A stretch of 64,000 nucleotides of DNA from Nitrosococcus halophilus Nc 4 (GCF_000024725.1 NC_013960.1:1970001-2034000); one strand, 5' to 3'; shown: positions 29,966-40,702, counted from the stretch's first letter. The notes: a model not told the origin generated them from the letters alone. Translations and numbers: made by a program.

Positions 29966-31651
29966 CTAGTGGCCGGCTAAAAATACTTTGGCTTGTTGAA
30001 GGCGTTCCCGCTCTATCTCCGCTTGCATAGTGATCTCGACTAGTTTTTGATAGTAGTTAGCTGCTTTGTTGGAGTTTCCTCCCAACTCGGCGGCACGGCC
30101 AGCGCCATATAAGCTATTGAACCGATTGGGGCTCCGTTTCAAAGCGGCTTCATATTCTGCAAGCGCCTCTTTGGCATTCCCCATGATAAGCAGCATATCG
30201 GCAAGCAGTTCTCGGGCCGGTAAGATTTCTCCTGGTGTGACCGCTGCTTTCTCCGTGGAGGCTTCTTCTTCGGCGGCCTTGCGCATGATTCTTAGAGCCT
30301 CTTTGGGTTTGCCTTCTTCGTATCTCAGCCAGGCTGTCGCTGCCATACGCTGAATCTCAACTTGTTTGGCCCAATAGGCATTAGAATCGGTGGGTGTGAT
30401 TTGTTTACCCAGGGAGACTAGCTTATCCAATGCCTTTCGCGCTGTGTGTGGGTCTCCGCTTCGTGCGGCTCCGAGTGCTTTGGCAAAATAAGTCATGGCT
30501 TCATAGGGAGCAAACCGCTTCTCCCAAGGGAAAGAACTGGGCTGTCGCGGTTGGAGGCAGGCAGCCTCCGCCCATTGCTGCCGTTCCAGGGCATAGCGGG
30601 CGGGGATGGCTGCTAATGCATAGGCGATTGCAGGCAAATTGAGGTGGAGAAAAGGCCCCTCTAGGGAAAGAACCTGGTCTCGAATTTCCTGTGCTTTTTT
30701 ATCCTGGGCTCCTTGCAGATAGGCATAGGCTAGATAGTCCAGGGCATGGGGATAATGTAGCGAAATTGCGCCGTCACTGACGCTTTGTTTCCAGGCAACG
30801 GCGGCAGATTGCCGGTTCCCTTCAATGGATTCCTGCCACCGGCCGACGCGGGTGAAAATATGGGTCGGCATATGGAGCGCATGGGGAACTTGGGGGGCGA
30901 TCTTCCCGTAATTTCTTGCTATTGCTAAGGCCTGATCAGCAAGCCCAGGAGAATCATAGGCATGAATAAGGTAGTGGTGGGCCCCCGGGTGATCCGGATT
31001 TTTAGCCAGTATCTTTTTCGCAATCGCTCCGGCCTCTCGCTGCTTTTGGTATGACTTATCCTCCGGGTGGGCAATAGCGGTGTGGGCGAGGGCATAAAAA
31101 GCGGCGGCCTCCAAGTCCTGCGGGAATTGTTGGTAAACCTGTTCCCATCCTTGCTCAAAGCTCATAAGGCGGGCTTCTTCGCTGCGTTTCCAGCCGTCTT
31201 TAAAGTAGGCTTCCAGGGCTGTGATATAGACTTGCTCACGCGGAGTTTTGGGGCCTCGGGCCTTGGCTTCACCAATAAGATTCCATCCTTTTTTTAGCTG
31301 CTCTGGTGTAGGGACATCCGGCCAGAGAGGATGAATGGAGGCCATGGCCATTCCCCAGTAACCCATGGCGCAGTCAGGATCAGCTTCTAAGGCTGCCGCA
31401 AATGCCTTTTGAGCGCCGGAATAAGTCATGTGATGGAGCAGTGCCACGCCTCGCTCCATTTGCTGGCTCGCTGTCTCATTGCAAGAAACCGGAAAGGAGA
31501 CGGTGCCGAGCTGAGTCCCGTAAGTATCGATTCCTTGCACCGCTACAGGGAGCGTGTTTAGAGAAGTTGGCGGGTCAAGGGATAATTCGGCATGACCAGA
31601 GCCGGTAGCGAAAGCCAGCAGAATTGTAACTAGGGGTCCTCCATATCTCAT
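29966..31651 (-). CDS. exported tetratricopeptide repeat protein
   Basis: The 561-residue protein has a signal peptide (to about GSGHAEL, residue 22). TPR-type helical pairs follow, for example VALLHHMTYSGAQKAFAAAL-EADPDCAMGYWGMA, PDHPGAHHYLIHAYDS, and the C-terminal ALAEYEAALKRSPNRFNSLYGAGRAAELGG. It should be periplasmic or secreted and act in protein-protein contacts; no catalytic motif is visible. The conserved PHALHMPTHIFTRVGRW box is characteristic of a widespread family of uncharacterised TPR proteins. It is convergent with the PhoX-like gene. Confidence 0.85.
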   Translation of the reverse strand: MRYGGPLVTILLAFATGSGHAELSLDPPTSLNTLPVAVQGIDTYGTQLGTVSFPVSCNETASQQMERGVALLHHMTYSGAQKAFAAALEADPDCAMGYWGMAMASIHPLWPDVPTPEQLKKGWNLIGEAKARGPKTPREQVYITALEAYFKDGWKRSEEARLMSFEQGWEQVYQQFPQDLEAAAFYALAHTAIAHPEDKSYQKQREAGAIAKKILAKNPDHPGAHHYLIHAYDSPGLADQALAIARNYGKIAPQVPHALHMPTHIFTRVGRWQESIEGNRQSAAVAWKQSVSDGAISLHYPHALDYLAYAYLQGAQDKKAQEIRDQVLSLEGPFLHLNLPAIAYALAAIPARYALERQQWAEAACLQPRQPSSFPWEKRFAPYEAMTYFAKALGAARSGDPHTARKALDKLVSLGKQITPTDSNAYWAKQVEIQRMAATAWLRYEEGKPKEALRIMRKAAEEEASTEKAAVTPGEILPARELLADMLLIMGNAKEALAEYEAALKRSPNRFNSLYGAGRAAELGGNSNKAANYYQKLVEITMQAEIERERLQQAKVFLAGH

Positions 31652-31775
31652 AGTATCCTCCGTTTATATAGAGGCAGCTGCCGCAAGGGTGCTCTTGTGT
31701 TCAACAATCATTGTTGTCAAATATTTTTTTTCTTATATATTTAGATAATAACAATAAGATTTTGAAAAAATCAGT

Positions 31776-32243
31776 ATGATCGTTTTGAGAACGACGGTTT
31801 TAATTACGCTTGTTTTATCCTTGGGGTGGGTAAAGCCATCCCAGGCGACAAACCTTAATGAGAAAGAAGTCCGTTGCTTGGCTCTCAATCTTTATTGGGA
31901 GGCCAGATCGGAAGGCCGCGAGGGAATGGTGGCCGTAGGTTGGGTAGTGCTGAACCGAATGGATGATAGTCGCTATCCGGCAACAGTTTGCTCGATTGTT
32001 TATCAAGGGGGGGAAAGTCCGCCTTGCGAATGGAACTGGTGGTGCGATGGCCGCAGTGACCGCCCACGGGAAAAGGAAGCTTGGAAGAAAGCCCAGAAAG
32101 TTGCCCAACTCTTGTTGACTCATCCGCCGCCTGATCCGACTCAGGGGGCGCTTTGGTATCACCATACTTCGACCAAAACGCCTCCCTGGTTGAGAAAGCG
32201 TAAGAGAACAGCGCTTATTGGTAAGCATGTTTTTTATCGTTAG
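31776..32243 (+). CDS. SleB-like cell wall hydrolase
   Basis: The 155-residue protein has a short signal peptide (ending QATN, about 25). The Hydrolase_2/SleB domain follows: LALNLYWEARSEGREGMVAV with the catalytic glutamate, VGWVVLNRM, then CSIVYQ and CEWNWWCDGRSD. SleB-type enzymes are lytic transglycosylases acting on peptidoglycan, and in non-sporulating proteobacteria they serve general wall turnover. It is divergent from the TPR gene. Confidence 0.88.
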   Translation: MIVLRTTVLITLVLSLGWVKPSQATNLNEKEVRCLALNLYWEARSEGREGMVAVGWVVLNRMDDSRYPATVCSIVYQGGESPPCEWNWWCDGRSDRPREKEAWKKAQKVAQLLLTHPPPDPTQGALWYHHTSTKTPPWLRKRKRTALIGKHVFYR

Positions 32244-32582
32244 TGTGCAGGCCTATTGGTTTTAAATTAGCTGCTAATTAGTTGTTAATGGCTAATTTCG
32301 TGGAGATTGAGATTTCCCCATTTTTCTCTTCAGGCCCGGACTAATTTTTGATATAGCCCCTTGGCATTCTTCGAATAATTTACAGTAAGCTCTCCTAAGT
32401 GACCTGTGAATTGACAGGCTCCCATTGCTACCTTCCATAATTATCGAGCGATTCCCTTGTCTTACTTGGGCCAGAATTTCTAAGGATTTCGATAATCTGT
32501 TGAATTTATAAAGTTTCTAATAGAAGGAATATTTCGGCCGACTACTTACAAATAAAATAAAAAAACTGCACTTTTTATAACT
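32244..32582. other. 339-base region upstream of the cas operon
   Basis: AT-rich, with no gene seen. It must hold the cas promoter, but no consensus stands out clearly. A run of A/T with AAATAAAATAAAAAAAC precedes cas3. Confidence 0.4.
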
Positions 32583-34820
32583 TTGAATAAATTGACTAGT
32601 AGGGACAAAAAAGTTTTTCTTGCTCATGTGCGTGAGACCCAGGCGGGGCACTGGGGAGAGCACGTCCTTGAAGAACACCTGCAAGCTGTGGCGCAGTTGG
32701 CCAATCAATTTGCGACCCCGTTTGGAAGCGGTGATTGGGCTTATCTTGCAGGCTTGTGGCATGATCTGGGGAAATACCGCCTGGCTTTCCAACATTATAT
32801 CAGAAGTGCTTCTGGCTATGATCCGGATGCACATATCGAAGTACCCGGCAGGGTGGATCATTCCACTGTAGGAGCTCTCTATGCTTGCAAGCAGCTTGGT
32901 CCGGAAGGACGGATATTGGCCTACCTTATTGCCGGGCATCATGCCGGTTTGCCAGACTGGCAGAGTGTCGAAGCTGGGAGGAAAGCTTTGGCTCATCGAC
33001 TTAGGCCTGAACAGCAGTCATTTCTAGATGAAGCTCTTAGCCAACCGATTCCCGAGGCTATCCTGCAAGTGGCTTCTCCTATTAGCCGGCCTAGGGGAAG
33101 AGATATTGCCTTGTGGATCCGAATGCTGTTTTCCTGTTTGGTAGATGCCGATTTCCTAGACACCGAGTCGTTCATGGATGGGGATAAGACCGCTGCGCGC
33201 AGCGGTTATCCGAGCTTGAGCGAGCTTTTGTCCTCCTTTGAATGCTATATAGAGGGGCTGCAAAAAGGCGCAAGAAGCACGCCCGTCAATCGATTGCGGG
33301 CTGAGATTCTAAATCGTTGTCGAGGGCAGGCAATTCAGCCGCCAGGGCTGTTTTCCCTAACCGTGCCTACCGGTGGAGGCAAGACTCTGTCTTCTCTGGC
33401 TTTCGCTCTTCATCATGCACGGGCCTATGACAAGCGGCGGATCATCTATGTCATTCCCTATACCAGCATTATCGAGCAGACAGCCAACGTATTTCGTCAG
33501 ATTTTTGGCGATGCCGTGCTGGAACATCACAGCAATTTGGATTCGGATCATGAGGATGCCCGCAGCCGGCTGGCCTGCGAGAATTGGGATGCACCCATTG
33601 TCGTTACCACTTCTGTACAGTTTTTTGAATCCCTATTCGCCGCCCGGACCAGTCGCGTACGCAAACTGCACAATATCATTAACAGCGTGGTGGTGCTGGA
33701 TGAAGTTCAGTTGTTACCACCAGACTTTTTAAAACCCATTCTTCATGCCATTAGGGAATTGGCCAAAAATTATCAAGTCAGCTTTATGCTTTGTACCGCC
33801 ACCCAACCAGCTCTTGAATCGCGCCAGGGCTTCGACAGTTCCTTTGAAGGTTTGGAAGGGGTGCAGGAGATCATGGATGGCCCGCAGGCGCTGCATGAAG
33901 CCCTGCGCCGGGTCGAGGTGACGGTTCCCGATGATCTGCATGACAGCACTGCCTGGGAGGAATTGGCTGAAGAGCTGCACGGTTATGATTCCGTATTGTG
34001 CATTGTGGATCGTCGGGATGACTGCCGCACGCTACACCGTTTAATGCCCAGGGGTACCCTCCATTTGTCCGGTCTGATGTGTGGTCAACACCGATCTGAG
34101 GTGATTGCTGAAATCAAGCAGCGACTGAAGGCGGGAGAACCCGTCAGGGTAGTTAGCACCCAGTTAGTGGAGGCGGGTGTCGATGTGGATTTCCCAGTAG
34201 TTTACCGTGCTCTGGCAGGACTGGATTCCATCGCTCAGGCGGCCGGACGCTGTAATCGAGAGGGTTTATTGGAGGGCAAGGGCAAAGTAGTGGTGTTTAT
34301 TCCACCGAAGCAGGCTCCCGTCGGACATCTGCGCCAAGCCCAGGATTGTGGACGGCAGATATTACAACAGCGTCCCCCTGATCCCCTAGCGCCTGAGCAT
34401 TTTATCACTTATTTCCAGCAGTTGTATTGGAAAAAAGGGACAGAGGGTTTGGATCGCAAGGGCATTCTTAAGGATCTTAAACACAACGGGCAATTGCGCT
34501 TTCTTTTCAGCAGCGCAGCCGCCAAGTTCCGGCTAATCGATGAGACTCAGCAAGCTCCAGTGATCGTACGCTATGGGAAGGGAGTCGATTTGATTGAACA
34601 GCTACGTCACCTTGGGCCGAAGCGTTGGCTATTGCGCAAGCTTCAGCGCTATGTGGTCAACTTGCCTCGCTACCGACACCAACAATTGCTGAATCAGGGC
34701 GATATTCAGGAAATCCATCCAGGACTGTTCATTCAGGCTCATGATGGTTTGTACCACCAGGATCTAGGACTGCTCGGGGATGATCCTGCCTATTACGATC
34801 CTGATCAGTTGATTGTTTGA
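32583..34820 (+). CDS. cas3: CRISPR-associated helicase/nuclease Cas3 (type I-C)
   Basis: The 745-residue protein has an N-terminal HD nuclease domain with HVRETQAGHWGEHVLEEHL and LWHDLGKYR (H60/D61). The SF2 helicase follows: Walker A TVPTGGGKTLS at about 262, DEVQ (DEAD-box equivalent) at 373-376, FMLCTATQP (motif III), and QLVEAGVDVDFP / QAAGRCNREG (motifs V-VI). Cas3 is recruited by Cascade to degrade target DNA. The frame opens with TTG codons at 32583 and 32592 and has no early ATG; either may be the start. It is the first gene of the operon and is 55 bases ahead of cas5. Confidence 0.94.
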   Translation: MNKLTSRDKKVFLAHVRETQAGHWGEHVLEEHLQAVAQLANQFATPFGSGDWAYLAGLWHDLGKYRLAFQHYIRSASGYDPDAHIEVPGRVDHSTVGALYACKQLGPEGRILAYLIAGHHAGLPDWQSVEAGRKALAHRLRPEQQSFLDEALSQPIPEAILQVASPISRPRGRDIALWIRMLFSCLVDADFLDTESFMDGDKTAARSGYPSLSELLSSFECYIEGLQKGARSTPVNRLRAEILNRCRGQAIQPPGLFSLTVPTGGGKTLSSLAFALHHARAYDKRRIIYVIPYTSIIEQTANVFRQIFGDAVLEHHSNLDSDHEDARSRLACENWDAPIVVTTSVQFFESLFAARTSRVRKLHNIINSVVVLDEVQLLPPDFLKPILHAIRELAKNYQVSFMLCTATQPALESRQGFDSSFEGLEGVQEIMDGPQALHEALRRVEVTVPDDLHDSTAWEELAEELHGYDSVLCIVDRRDDCRTLHRLMPRGTLHLSGLMCGQHRSEVIAEIKQRLKAGEPVRVVSTQLVEAGVDVDFPVVYRALAGLDSIAQAAGRCNREGLLEGKGKVVVFIPPKQAPVGHLRQAQDCGRQILQQRPPDPLAPEHFITYFQQLYWKKGTEGLDRKGILKDLKHNGQLRFLFSSAAAKFRLIDETQQAPVIVRYGKGVDLIEQLRHLGPKRWLLRKLQRYVVNLPRYRHQQLLNQGDIQEIHPGLFIQAHDGLYHQDLGLLGDDPAYYDPDQLIV

Positions 34821-34875
34821 GGGATTATTGCTGATTTTTGTGTCGCTTAGACTTTCAAGATAAGGAGATCCATTA

Positions 34876-35553
34876 ATGGACGATGCCAGAAAAAATGCCG
34901 TTTGCCTGCGGGTCTGGGGTGATAATGCTTGTTTTACCCGCCCGGAAATGAAGGTGGAGCGAGTCTCTTATGATGTGATGACCCCTTCCGCTGCTCGAGG
35001 AATCCTTGAAGCCATTCTCTGGAAGCCCGCCATTCGGTGGCAAGTAACCCGTATTGATGTGCTCAAACCCATTCGCTGGGAATCGGTGCGGCGTAATGAA
35101 GTGGAGACAGTGGTTTCCACCCGCAATGTTACGACTACGATGAGTAGTGGCAGAGGAGATCTTGGCCTCTATATAGAAGAGGCCCGCCAGCAACGAGCGG
35201 GGTTATTCTTGCGGGACGTGGACTATTTGATTCACGCTTGTTTTGAGCTAACCGATAAAGCTGGCCATGAGGACAATCACATAAAATTTGCCCAAATGTT
35301 CCGTCGCCGTGCAGAAAAAGGTCAATGTTTCAATCAGCCTTACTTGGGTTGCCGGGAATTTTCTGCCGCCTTCGAGCCTGTTGAGCAGGGGGAAGAATTG
35401 CCGGTGCCTATCTCAGAGAGCCGCGATTTGGGCTGGATGCTTTACGATTTGGATCATCTAGAAGCTGAGCCTAGGCCGTATTTTTTTCGGGCCATGATGG
35501 AGCAGGGAACTATCCGGGTGCCCGCCTGGGATAGCTCTGAGGTGATGGGATGA
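34876..35553 (+). CDS. cas5c: Cas5 of type I-C (Cas5c/d)
   Basis: The 225-residue protein has the characteristic FTRPEMKVERVSYDVMTPSAARGILEAI and YLGCREFSAAFEP, with a RAMP/RRM fold. In type I-C, Cas5 replaces Cas6 and cuts the precursor crRNA at the repeat hairpin, leaving the 3' handle. It begins at ATG 34876 with AAGGAG upstream, and its end overlaps the cas8c start by 4 bases (ATGA). Confidence 0.94.
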   Translation: MDDARKNAVCLRVWGDNACFTRPEMKVERVSYDVMTPSAARGILEAILWKPAIRWQVTRIDVLKPIRWESVRRNEVETVVSTRNVTTTMSSGRGDLGLYIEEARQQRAGLFLRDVDYLIHACFELTDKAGHEDNHIKFAQMFRRRAEKGQCFNQPYLGCREFSAAFEPVEQGEELPVPISESRDLGWMLYDLDHLEAEPRPYFFRAMMEQGTIRVPAWDSSEVMG

Positions 35554-37298
35554 TCTTGCAGGCGCTTAGTGAATATTACCAGCGCAAAACCCGTGAGGGT
35601 GGTAATGAACTGCCTCCGATAGGGTTCGAGAAGAAGGAGATTCCTTTCATTGTCGTGCTGGACGAAGAAGGGCGTTTTGTAGACTTGGAGGATACCCGGA
35701 CGGGGAAGGGAAAAAAGAAAACCGGGCGGATATTTATTGTTCCTCAGGGGGAGAAGAGAACTTCAGGGATTCTGCCTAATTTATTATGGGATACTCTCGA
35801 TTATGCGTTAGGCACGGTTAGTGCTGTAAAAGCTGAAAGACTTGAGGCTAACAAGCGGGAAAAGGAGCAACAGCGGGCAAAGGAAAAACGGGCGGCATTT
35901 ATCCAACGTATTAAAGATACCTTTCCCGAGGTGGGTGCTGATAAGGGGATAAAGGCTGTATTGGCCTTTCTGGAAAAGGGCGATTTTCAATCTTTATATG
36001 CCCACTCTCTTTGGGATGACATTAATAGGAGCACGGGTAACCTCTCCTTTCGCCTGCAAAATAGTACGGAACTTATTTGCCAACGAAATGCTGTGCGGCG
36101 GGCTATCGTCGAGTGGGTGACAGAGCGCAAGAAACAACGCCAGCGTTGTCTGGTTAGCGGTGAGGTGGACAGCATCGCTCGAGTTCACCCTCCCATCAGA
36201 GGCGTTTGGGGGGGACAACCTTCAGGTGCGGATATCGTTTCTTTCAATCGGGATGCTTTCACGTCCTACGGTAAGCACCAAGGAATTAATGCACCGGTGG
36301 GCGAACGGGCTACCTTTGCCTACACTACCGCTTTGAATCATCTACTGCGCAAAGGATCGCGCCAGCGAATTCAGGTAGGGGATGCTTCCACTGTCTTTTG
36401 GGCGGCAAAGGATCATCCTTCAGAGGAGCAATTTGTAGCTTGGCTGGATCCCGACCCAGATGATCCAGATCGGGGCACAGAGGCTATTCGTGCTCTTTAT
36501 GCCGCCCCTAAAAGCGGGGCCAAGCCAATTGATGAAGATAACACCCCTTTTTATGTGCTGGGCCTAGCCCCCAACGCCGCACGTATCGCCGTCCGCTTCT
36601 GGTATCCGGGCACCGTGGGCGAAGTAGCCCGGCATATACGCCAGCATTTCAATGATACCCATATCATCCATGCACCCCAGGAGCCGGAATTTCTGCCGTT
36701 ATTCCGCTTGCTGAAGGCAAGCGCTTTACAGGGCAAAGTTGAAAATGTTCCTCCTAATTTGGCTGGCGATTTCATGAAGGCGATTCTGGTAGGTATGCCT
36801 TATCCGCGAACCTTGCTAGCGGCTGCTCTTCGCCGAGTTAGGGCGGAGCACCATATTACTTATCCTCGAGTTGCTTTGATTAAGGCAGTGTTAACCCGTA
36901 ATGCCCGGTTATTTAATCATTCCCAACAGGAGGTCAATGTGGCTTTGGATTTGAAAAATTTGAACATCGGTTATCGGCTAGGACGGTTGTTCGCCGTGCT
37001 AGAACGAGCCCAGAAGCTCGCTCTCCCCAACGTTGAAGCCACTATCCGGGATCGTTTTTACAGCGCCGCTTCCTCAACGCCTAGGACGGCTTTTCCTCAC
37101 CTGTTAAAGCTTAAGAACTACCACCTCGATAAGTTGGAAGAGGGACAAATCATTTGGTTGGAAAAATTGATGGGTGAAATCATGGACGGCATTGAATATT
37201 TTCCTGCCCATTTGAGTTTGGACGATCAAGGCCGCTTTGCTGTGGGTTATTACCACCAACGTCAGGCATTTTTCAATAAAAAGAATTTAGATAACTAA
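35550..37298 (+). CDS. cas8c: Cas8c (Csd1), large Cascade subunit
   Basis: The 582-residue protein begins [33 protein letters not shown] and contains [25 protein letters not shown] and [20 protein letters not shown], typical of Csd1. It recognises the PAM and positions the R-loop in the I-C Cascade; an internal start often yields the Cas11-like small subunit in this family. It overlaps cas5c and precedes cas7 by 14 bases. The frame is intact. Confidence 0.94.
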   Translation: MILQALSEYYQRKTREGGNELPPIGFEKKEIPFIVVLDEEGRFVDLEDTRTGKGKKKTGRIFIVPQGEKRTSGILPNLLWDTLDYALGTVSAVKAERLEANKREKEQQRAKEKRAAFIQRIKDTFPEVGADKGIKAVLAFLEKGDFQSLYAHSLWDDINRSTGNLSFRLQNSTELICQRNAVRRAIVEWVTERKKQRQRCLVSGEVDSIARVHPPIRGVWGGQPSGADIVSFNRDAFTSYGKHQGINAPVGERATFAYTTALNHLLRKGSRQRIQVGDASTVFWAAKDHPSEEQFVAWLDPDPDDPDRGTEAIRALYAAPKSGAKPIDEDNTPFYVLGLAPNAARIAVRFWYPGTVGEVARHIRQHFNDTHIIHAPQEPEFLPLFRLLKASALQGKVENVPPNLAGDFMKAILVGMPYPRTLLAAALRRVRAEHHITYPRVALIKAVLTRNARLFNHSQQEVNVALDLKNLNIGYRLGRLFAVLERAQKLALPNVEATIRDRFYSAASSTPRTAFPHLLKLKNYHLDKLEEGQIIWLEKLMGEIMDGIEYFPAHLSLDDQGRFAVGYYHQRQAFFNKKNLDN

Positions 37299-37312
37299 CA
37301 GGGAGAGTAATC

Positions 37313-38197
37313 ATGAGTAATCCTATCCAGAATCGCTATGAATTTGTTTTGCTATTCGATGTACAGGACGGCAATCCTAATGGCGACCCGGATGCAGGCA
37401 ATTTGCCCCGTGTGGATCCGGAAACTGGTAATGGTTTGGTGACGGATGTCTGTCTGAAACGCAAGGTCCGCAATTATGTAGGAATTGCTCATGGGGAGCA
37501 GCCGCCCTTTGAGATCTATGTTAAAGAAAAGGCGATTCTAAACCATCAGCATGAACGGGCATACAAGGCTCTAGATATTGATCTTTCGGGTGATACGGGA
37601 AAACGTAAGGGCGGCGAAAATGTAGAGGTTGCCCGGCAGTGGATGTGCAAAAATTTCTATGATGTGCGCACCTTTGGTGCCGTCATGTCTACCGGTATCA
37701 ACTGCGGTCAGGTCCGCGGCCCGGTGCAAATGAGCTTTGCCCGTAGTGTTAGCCCTGTAGTGCCGTTGGAGCACAGCATCACCCGCATGGCGGTAGCTAC
37801 TGAAGCCGAAGCGGAGAAGCAGGGTGGGGATAACCGCACTATGGGGCGCAAGTTCACCATTCCCTATGCCCTCTATCGAGGGCATGGTTATATCTCTGCC
37901 CATCTGGCCAGGCAAACGGGGTTTTCCGAAGAGGATCTGGCGCTCCTATGGGAGGCGCTGACCAATATGTTCGAGCATGATCATTCTGCCGCTCGTCGGC
38001 AAATGTCGATGCGGGGATTGTATATTTTTAAACATGATAATGCCCTTGGCCATGCGCCTGCGCATGTGCTATTCGATGGCATCACGGTACAGCCTAGGGA
38101 CGGCGTGAGTGTGCCGCGGGAATTCTCTGATTATCAAGTGACAGTGAACGACACTGGGCTTCCCCAGGGGGTAACTCTCCTGCGCCAAGTGGGCTGA
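37313..38197 (+). CDS. cas7: Cas7 (Csd2), Cascade backbone
   Basis: The 294-residue protein starts [33 protein letters not shown], the signature of Cas7/Csd2, and includes [12 protein letters not shown] (the ruler loop) and [16 protein letters not shown]. Several copies form the filament along crRNA. The start follows a good GGGAGAG ribosome binding site, and the stop is 3 bases before cas4. Confidence 0.95.
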   Translation: MSNPIQNRYEFVLLFDVQDGNPNGDPDAGNLPRVDPETGNGLVTDVCLKRKVRNYVGIAHGEQPPFEIYVKEKAILNHQHERAYKALDIDLSGDTGKRKGGENVEVARQWMCKNFYDVRTFGAVMSTGINCGQVRGPVQMSFARSVSPVVPLEHSITRMAVATEAEAEKQGGDNRTMGRKFTIPYALYRGHGYISAHLARQTGFSEEDLALLWEALTNMFEHDHSAARRQMSMRGLYIFKHDNALGHAPAHVLFDGITVQPRDGVSVPREFSDYQVTVNDTGLPQGVTLLRQVG

Positions 38198-38200
38198 GCT

Positions 38201-38851
38201 ATGGACTACCCTGGCGATGATCTGGACGATGCGGTTCCCATCTCTGCCTTGCAGCACTACAGTTATTGTTCGCGGCAATGCGCCCTGATTCATATGGAGC
38301 AGACCTTTGACGAGAACCTCTATACGCTCCGAGGTCGGGCTGTGCATGAACAGGTGGATATGTCGGAAAGTCGGTTGGAAGAGGGCATGCGCATTGAACG
38401 TGCTCTGCCTCTTTATTCCCGGTGCGTGGGGTTGGTGGGGAAGGCGGATGTGGTGGAATTTGCTGTCGATGGTACGCCTTATCCGGTGGAATATAAGCAC
38501 GGCCCGCGTCGGTCGAGTGAACATGACGATATCCAATTGGCGGCCCAGGCTCTGTGCCTGGAGGAGATGACCGGCCGGGAAGTGTCTGTCGGGGCTATCT
38601 ATCACCATAGCTCCCGTCGGCGGCGTGAAGTCGCAATTACCCCTGCTCTGCGCGATAGGGTGAAATCGATGGTGCCAAAAATCCGGGATATGCTGCGGAC
38701 TGGTCAATTACCTCCTCCGGTTGCCGACGAGCGCTGTCGGCATTGCTCTCTCAACGATTCCTGTCAGCCCCACGCCGTAGCGGCGAAGCAACGTTTGCAT
38801 CGGTTGCATAGGGCTTTGTTCACGCCGGAGGATGAATGCGCCAGCTCTTAA
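38201..38851 (+). CDS. cas4: Cas4 (RecB-like exonuclease for spacer acquisition)
   Basis: The 216-residue protein has cysteines C23 and C27 in HYSYCSRQCAL and C179/C182/C188 in CRHCSLNDSC for the Fe-S cluster. Between them lie the RecB nuclease residues in DVVEFAVDGTPYPVEYKHG and QLAAQALCLEEM. Cas4 trims prespacers and selects for PAM. It overlaps the cas1 start by 16 bases, so adaptation genes are coupled. Confidence 0.94.
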   Translation: MDYPGDDLDDAVPISALQHYSYCSRQCALIHMEQTFDENLYTLRGRAVHEQVDMSESRLEEGMRIERALPLYSRCVGLVGKADVVEFAVDGTPYPVEYKHGPRRSSEHDDIQLAAQALCLEEMTGREVSVGAIYHHSSRRRREVAITPALRDRVKSMVPKIRDMLRTGQLPPPVADERCRHCSLNDSCQPHAVAAKQRLHRLHRALFTPEDECASS

Positions 38852-39870
38852 ATACTTTATTCGTCACTACTCCCAACGCCTATTTGCGTTTGGAAGGGGA
38901 AACACTGTGCGTGGAAGTGGAGCGGGAAAAGCGCCTGCAAGTGCCTCTCCATCATATTGGCAGTGTAGTGGCGTTCGGCGATGTCATGCTAACTCCTGCC
39001 GTCCTACGCCGCTGCGCCCAGGATGGACGAGGCGTGGTGTTGTTGGATCGGAATGGAGAGTTCAGTGCCCGGATAGAGGGACCTGTCAGCGGCAATATCC
39101 TGCTGCGTCAGGCCCAGCATGATGCCGCCGGTAATTCACTCACTGCATTGGGTATTGCCCGCGCCTGTGTTGTTGGCAAATTGCGGAACGCCCGCCAAAT
39201 CCTGCTGAGGGGGGCTCGAGAAGCCAAAAATACTGAGGATACCCAGAGCCTGCAGCAGGCATCCCGGCTGTTGGCCAATCAGATCCGCAAGCTGCCGGAA
39301 GCAGTGGATCTAGATGCTGTACGGGGTTTGGAAGGGGATGGCGCCCGAATTTATTTCGCGGCCATTCCTTTACTGATTCGCGCTAATCAGCGTCAGGTGT
39401 TCAATTTTGAGCGCCGCAGTCGGCGGCCACCGTTAGACCGCTTCAATGCTTTGATTTCCTTTCTATATACACTTTTGGTAAATGATTGCCGTTCTGCCCT
39501 GGAAGGCGTGGGTTTAGATCCCCAACTGGGTTTTCTTCATGCAGTGCGCCCTGGCCGCCCTGCTTTGGCCTTGGATTTGATGGAAGAATTTCGCCCTATT
39601 ATCGCGGACCGGTTGGCGCTTACCCTTATTAATCGTGGCCAGTTGACAGAACAGAATTTTGAATCACGGGTTGGGGGAGCCGTCTATCTCAATGAACAAG
39701 GCCGTAAGGTTGTGCTTACCGCTTATCAGCAACGCAAGCAGGAAGAATTGACCCACCCCTTGTTAGAACAAACCGTAGCAATTGGTTTACTGCCCCATGT
39801 TCAGGCGCGCTTATTGGCACGCACATTAAGGGGGGAAATGGAGGGCTACCTACCTTTTCTAAACCGTTAA
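38836..39870 (+). CDS. cas1: Cas1 integrase (type I-C)
   Basis: The 344-residue protein carries the catalytic residues: E166 in [14 protein letters not shown]235 in [16 protein letters not shown] and D247 with the following LMEEFRP. With Cas2 it inserts spacers at the leader end of the array. The gene overlaps cas4 and is followed after 14 bases by cas2. Everything needed for activity is visible. Confidence 0.95.
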   Translation: MRQLLNTLFVTTPNAYLRLEGETLCVEVEREKRLQVPLHHIGSVVAFGDVMLTPAVLRRCAQDGRGVVLLDRNGEFSARIEGPVSGNILLRQAQHDAAGNSLTALGIARACVVGKLRNARQILLRGAREAKNTEDTQSLQQASRLLANQIRKLPEAVDLDAVRGLEGDGARIYFAAIPLLIRANQRQVFNFERRSRRPPLDRFNALISFLYTLLVNDCRSALEGVGLDPQLGFLHAVRPGRPALALDLMEEFRPIIADRLALTLINRGQLTEQNFESRVGGAVYLNEQGRKVVLTAYQQRKQEELTHPLLEQTVAIGLLPHVQARLLARTLRGEMEGYLPFLNR

Positions 39871-39884
39871 GGAAAGTACAAGCT

Positions 39885-40175
39885 GTGTTAATTCTCGTGA
39901 CTTATGACGTTTCCACAGAAACCCCTGCCGGCCGTCGGCGATTACGGCAAGTAGCCAAAGCCTGCTTAAATTATGGGCAGAGGGTACAAAAATCGGTATT
40001 TGAGTGCAAGGTTGATCAGGCTGGTTTAGAGGCGCTACAGCGTTATTTGTTGAAAATCATTTGCGAAGAGGAAGATAGCCTTCGCATTTATCGTTTAACC
40101 GAACCACTGGAACGAAATGTCCAAGAGTTCGGTAAATTTCGTGCAGTAGATTTTGAGGCTCCGCTAATTGTATAG
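39885..40175 (+). CDS. cas2: Cas2
   Basis: The 96-residue protein starts at GTG 39885 and reads [26 protein letters not shown], with the conserved early aspartate in TYDVST, then [11 protein letters not shown] and LRIYRL. It is the structural partner of Cas1 in the adaptation complex. It is the last gene before the leader and array. Confidence 0.95.
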   Translation: MLILVTYDVSTETPAGRRRLRQVAKACLNYGQRVQKSVFECKVDQAGLEALQRYLLKIICEEEDSLRIYRLTEPLERNVQEFGKFRAVDFEAPLIV

Positions 40176-40352
40176 CGCGAACCCTAAGTGGGCAATGAAA
40201 GGCTGGGAGGTTCGCGCATTATGTATGTTATTGAAATATATTGGATTAATGTATCTATAGTTGCACATTTCTGGGGCAAAGTGGATCAAAAAAGACCAGA
40301 TCGCGCTATGCGTTTTGTGGAACCTGCAATATCATTATCTTGCGGCGACGCC
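40175..40352 (+). promoter_or_regulatory. CRISPR leader region with an inverted repeat
   Basis: About 178 AT-rich bases link cas2 to the first repeat. GCGCGAACC (40175-40183) and GGTTCGCGC (40209-40217) form a perfect 9-bp inverted repeat right at the cas2 stop. Such a motif behind cas2 is something I recall from other I-C loci. The position next to intact repeats, with the degenerate repeat at the far end, marks this as the leader side. Confidence 0.65.
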
Positions 40353-40683
40353 GCATCACCCGTCCTTCGGGGCGGGTGTGGATTGAAACCCACGACCTCC
40401 AGCTCCCCCCTGCATCTGCCGCATGCATCACCCGTCCTTCGGGGCGGGTGTGGATTGAAACACGTATGATTTGCTGCGCTACGGGGTGAAGGTCAAGGCG
40501 CATCACCCGTCCTTCGGGGCGGGTGTGGATTGAAACTTCTATTGCTTCTCCTTTACGATTCCAGATCCCAGCGCATCACCCGTCCTTCGGGGCGGGTGTG
40601 GATTGAAACCCTCCACCACTCTAAGGCATAGTCATCCATGGAGGCGGCATCACCCGTCCTTCGGGGCGGGTGTGGATTGAAAT
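40353..40683 (+). CRISPR. type I-C CRISPR array, 5 repeats and 4 spacers
   Basis: 37-nt repeats start at 40353, 40425, 40500, 40573 and 40647. Each begins GCATCACCCGTCC, contains a hairpin (CACCCG / CGGGTG around TCCTTCGGGG) and ends GTGTGGATTGAAAC. The last repeat ends in T instead of C, marking the leader-distal end. Spacers are 35, 38, 36 and 37 nt and all differ. The 3' ATTGAAAC is typical of I-C repeats cut by Cas5. The array is unusually short for a complete cas operon. Confidence 0.97.
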
Positions 40684-40702
40684 ACTCTTAAAGATAAGGC
40701 TC

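Noticed and set aside
38069-38707. 212-codon minus-strand frame opposite cas7/cas4
   Set aside because: Antisense shadow of intact cas genes; no start signal and no protein-family pattern.
40188-40469. 93-codon frame running from the leader into the CRISPR array
   Set aside because: It translates CRISPR repeats (recurring ASPVLRGGCGLK) and is not a gene.
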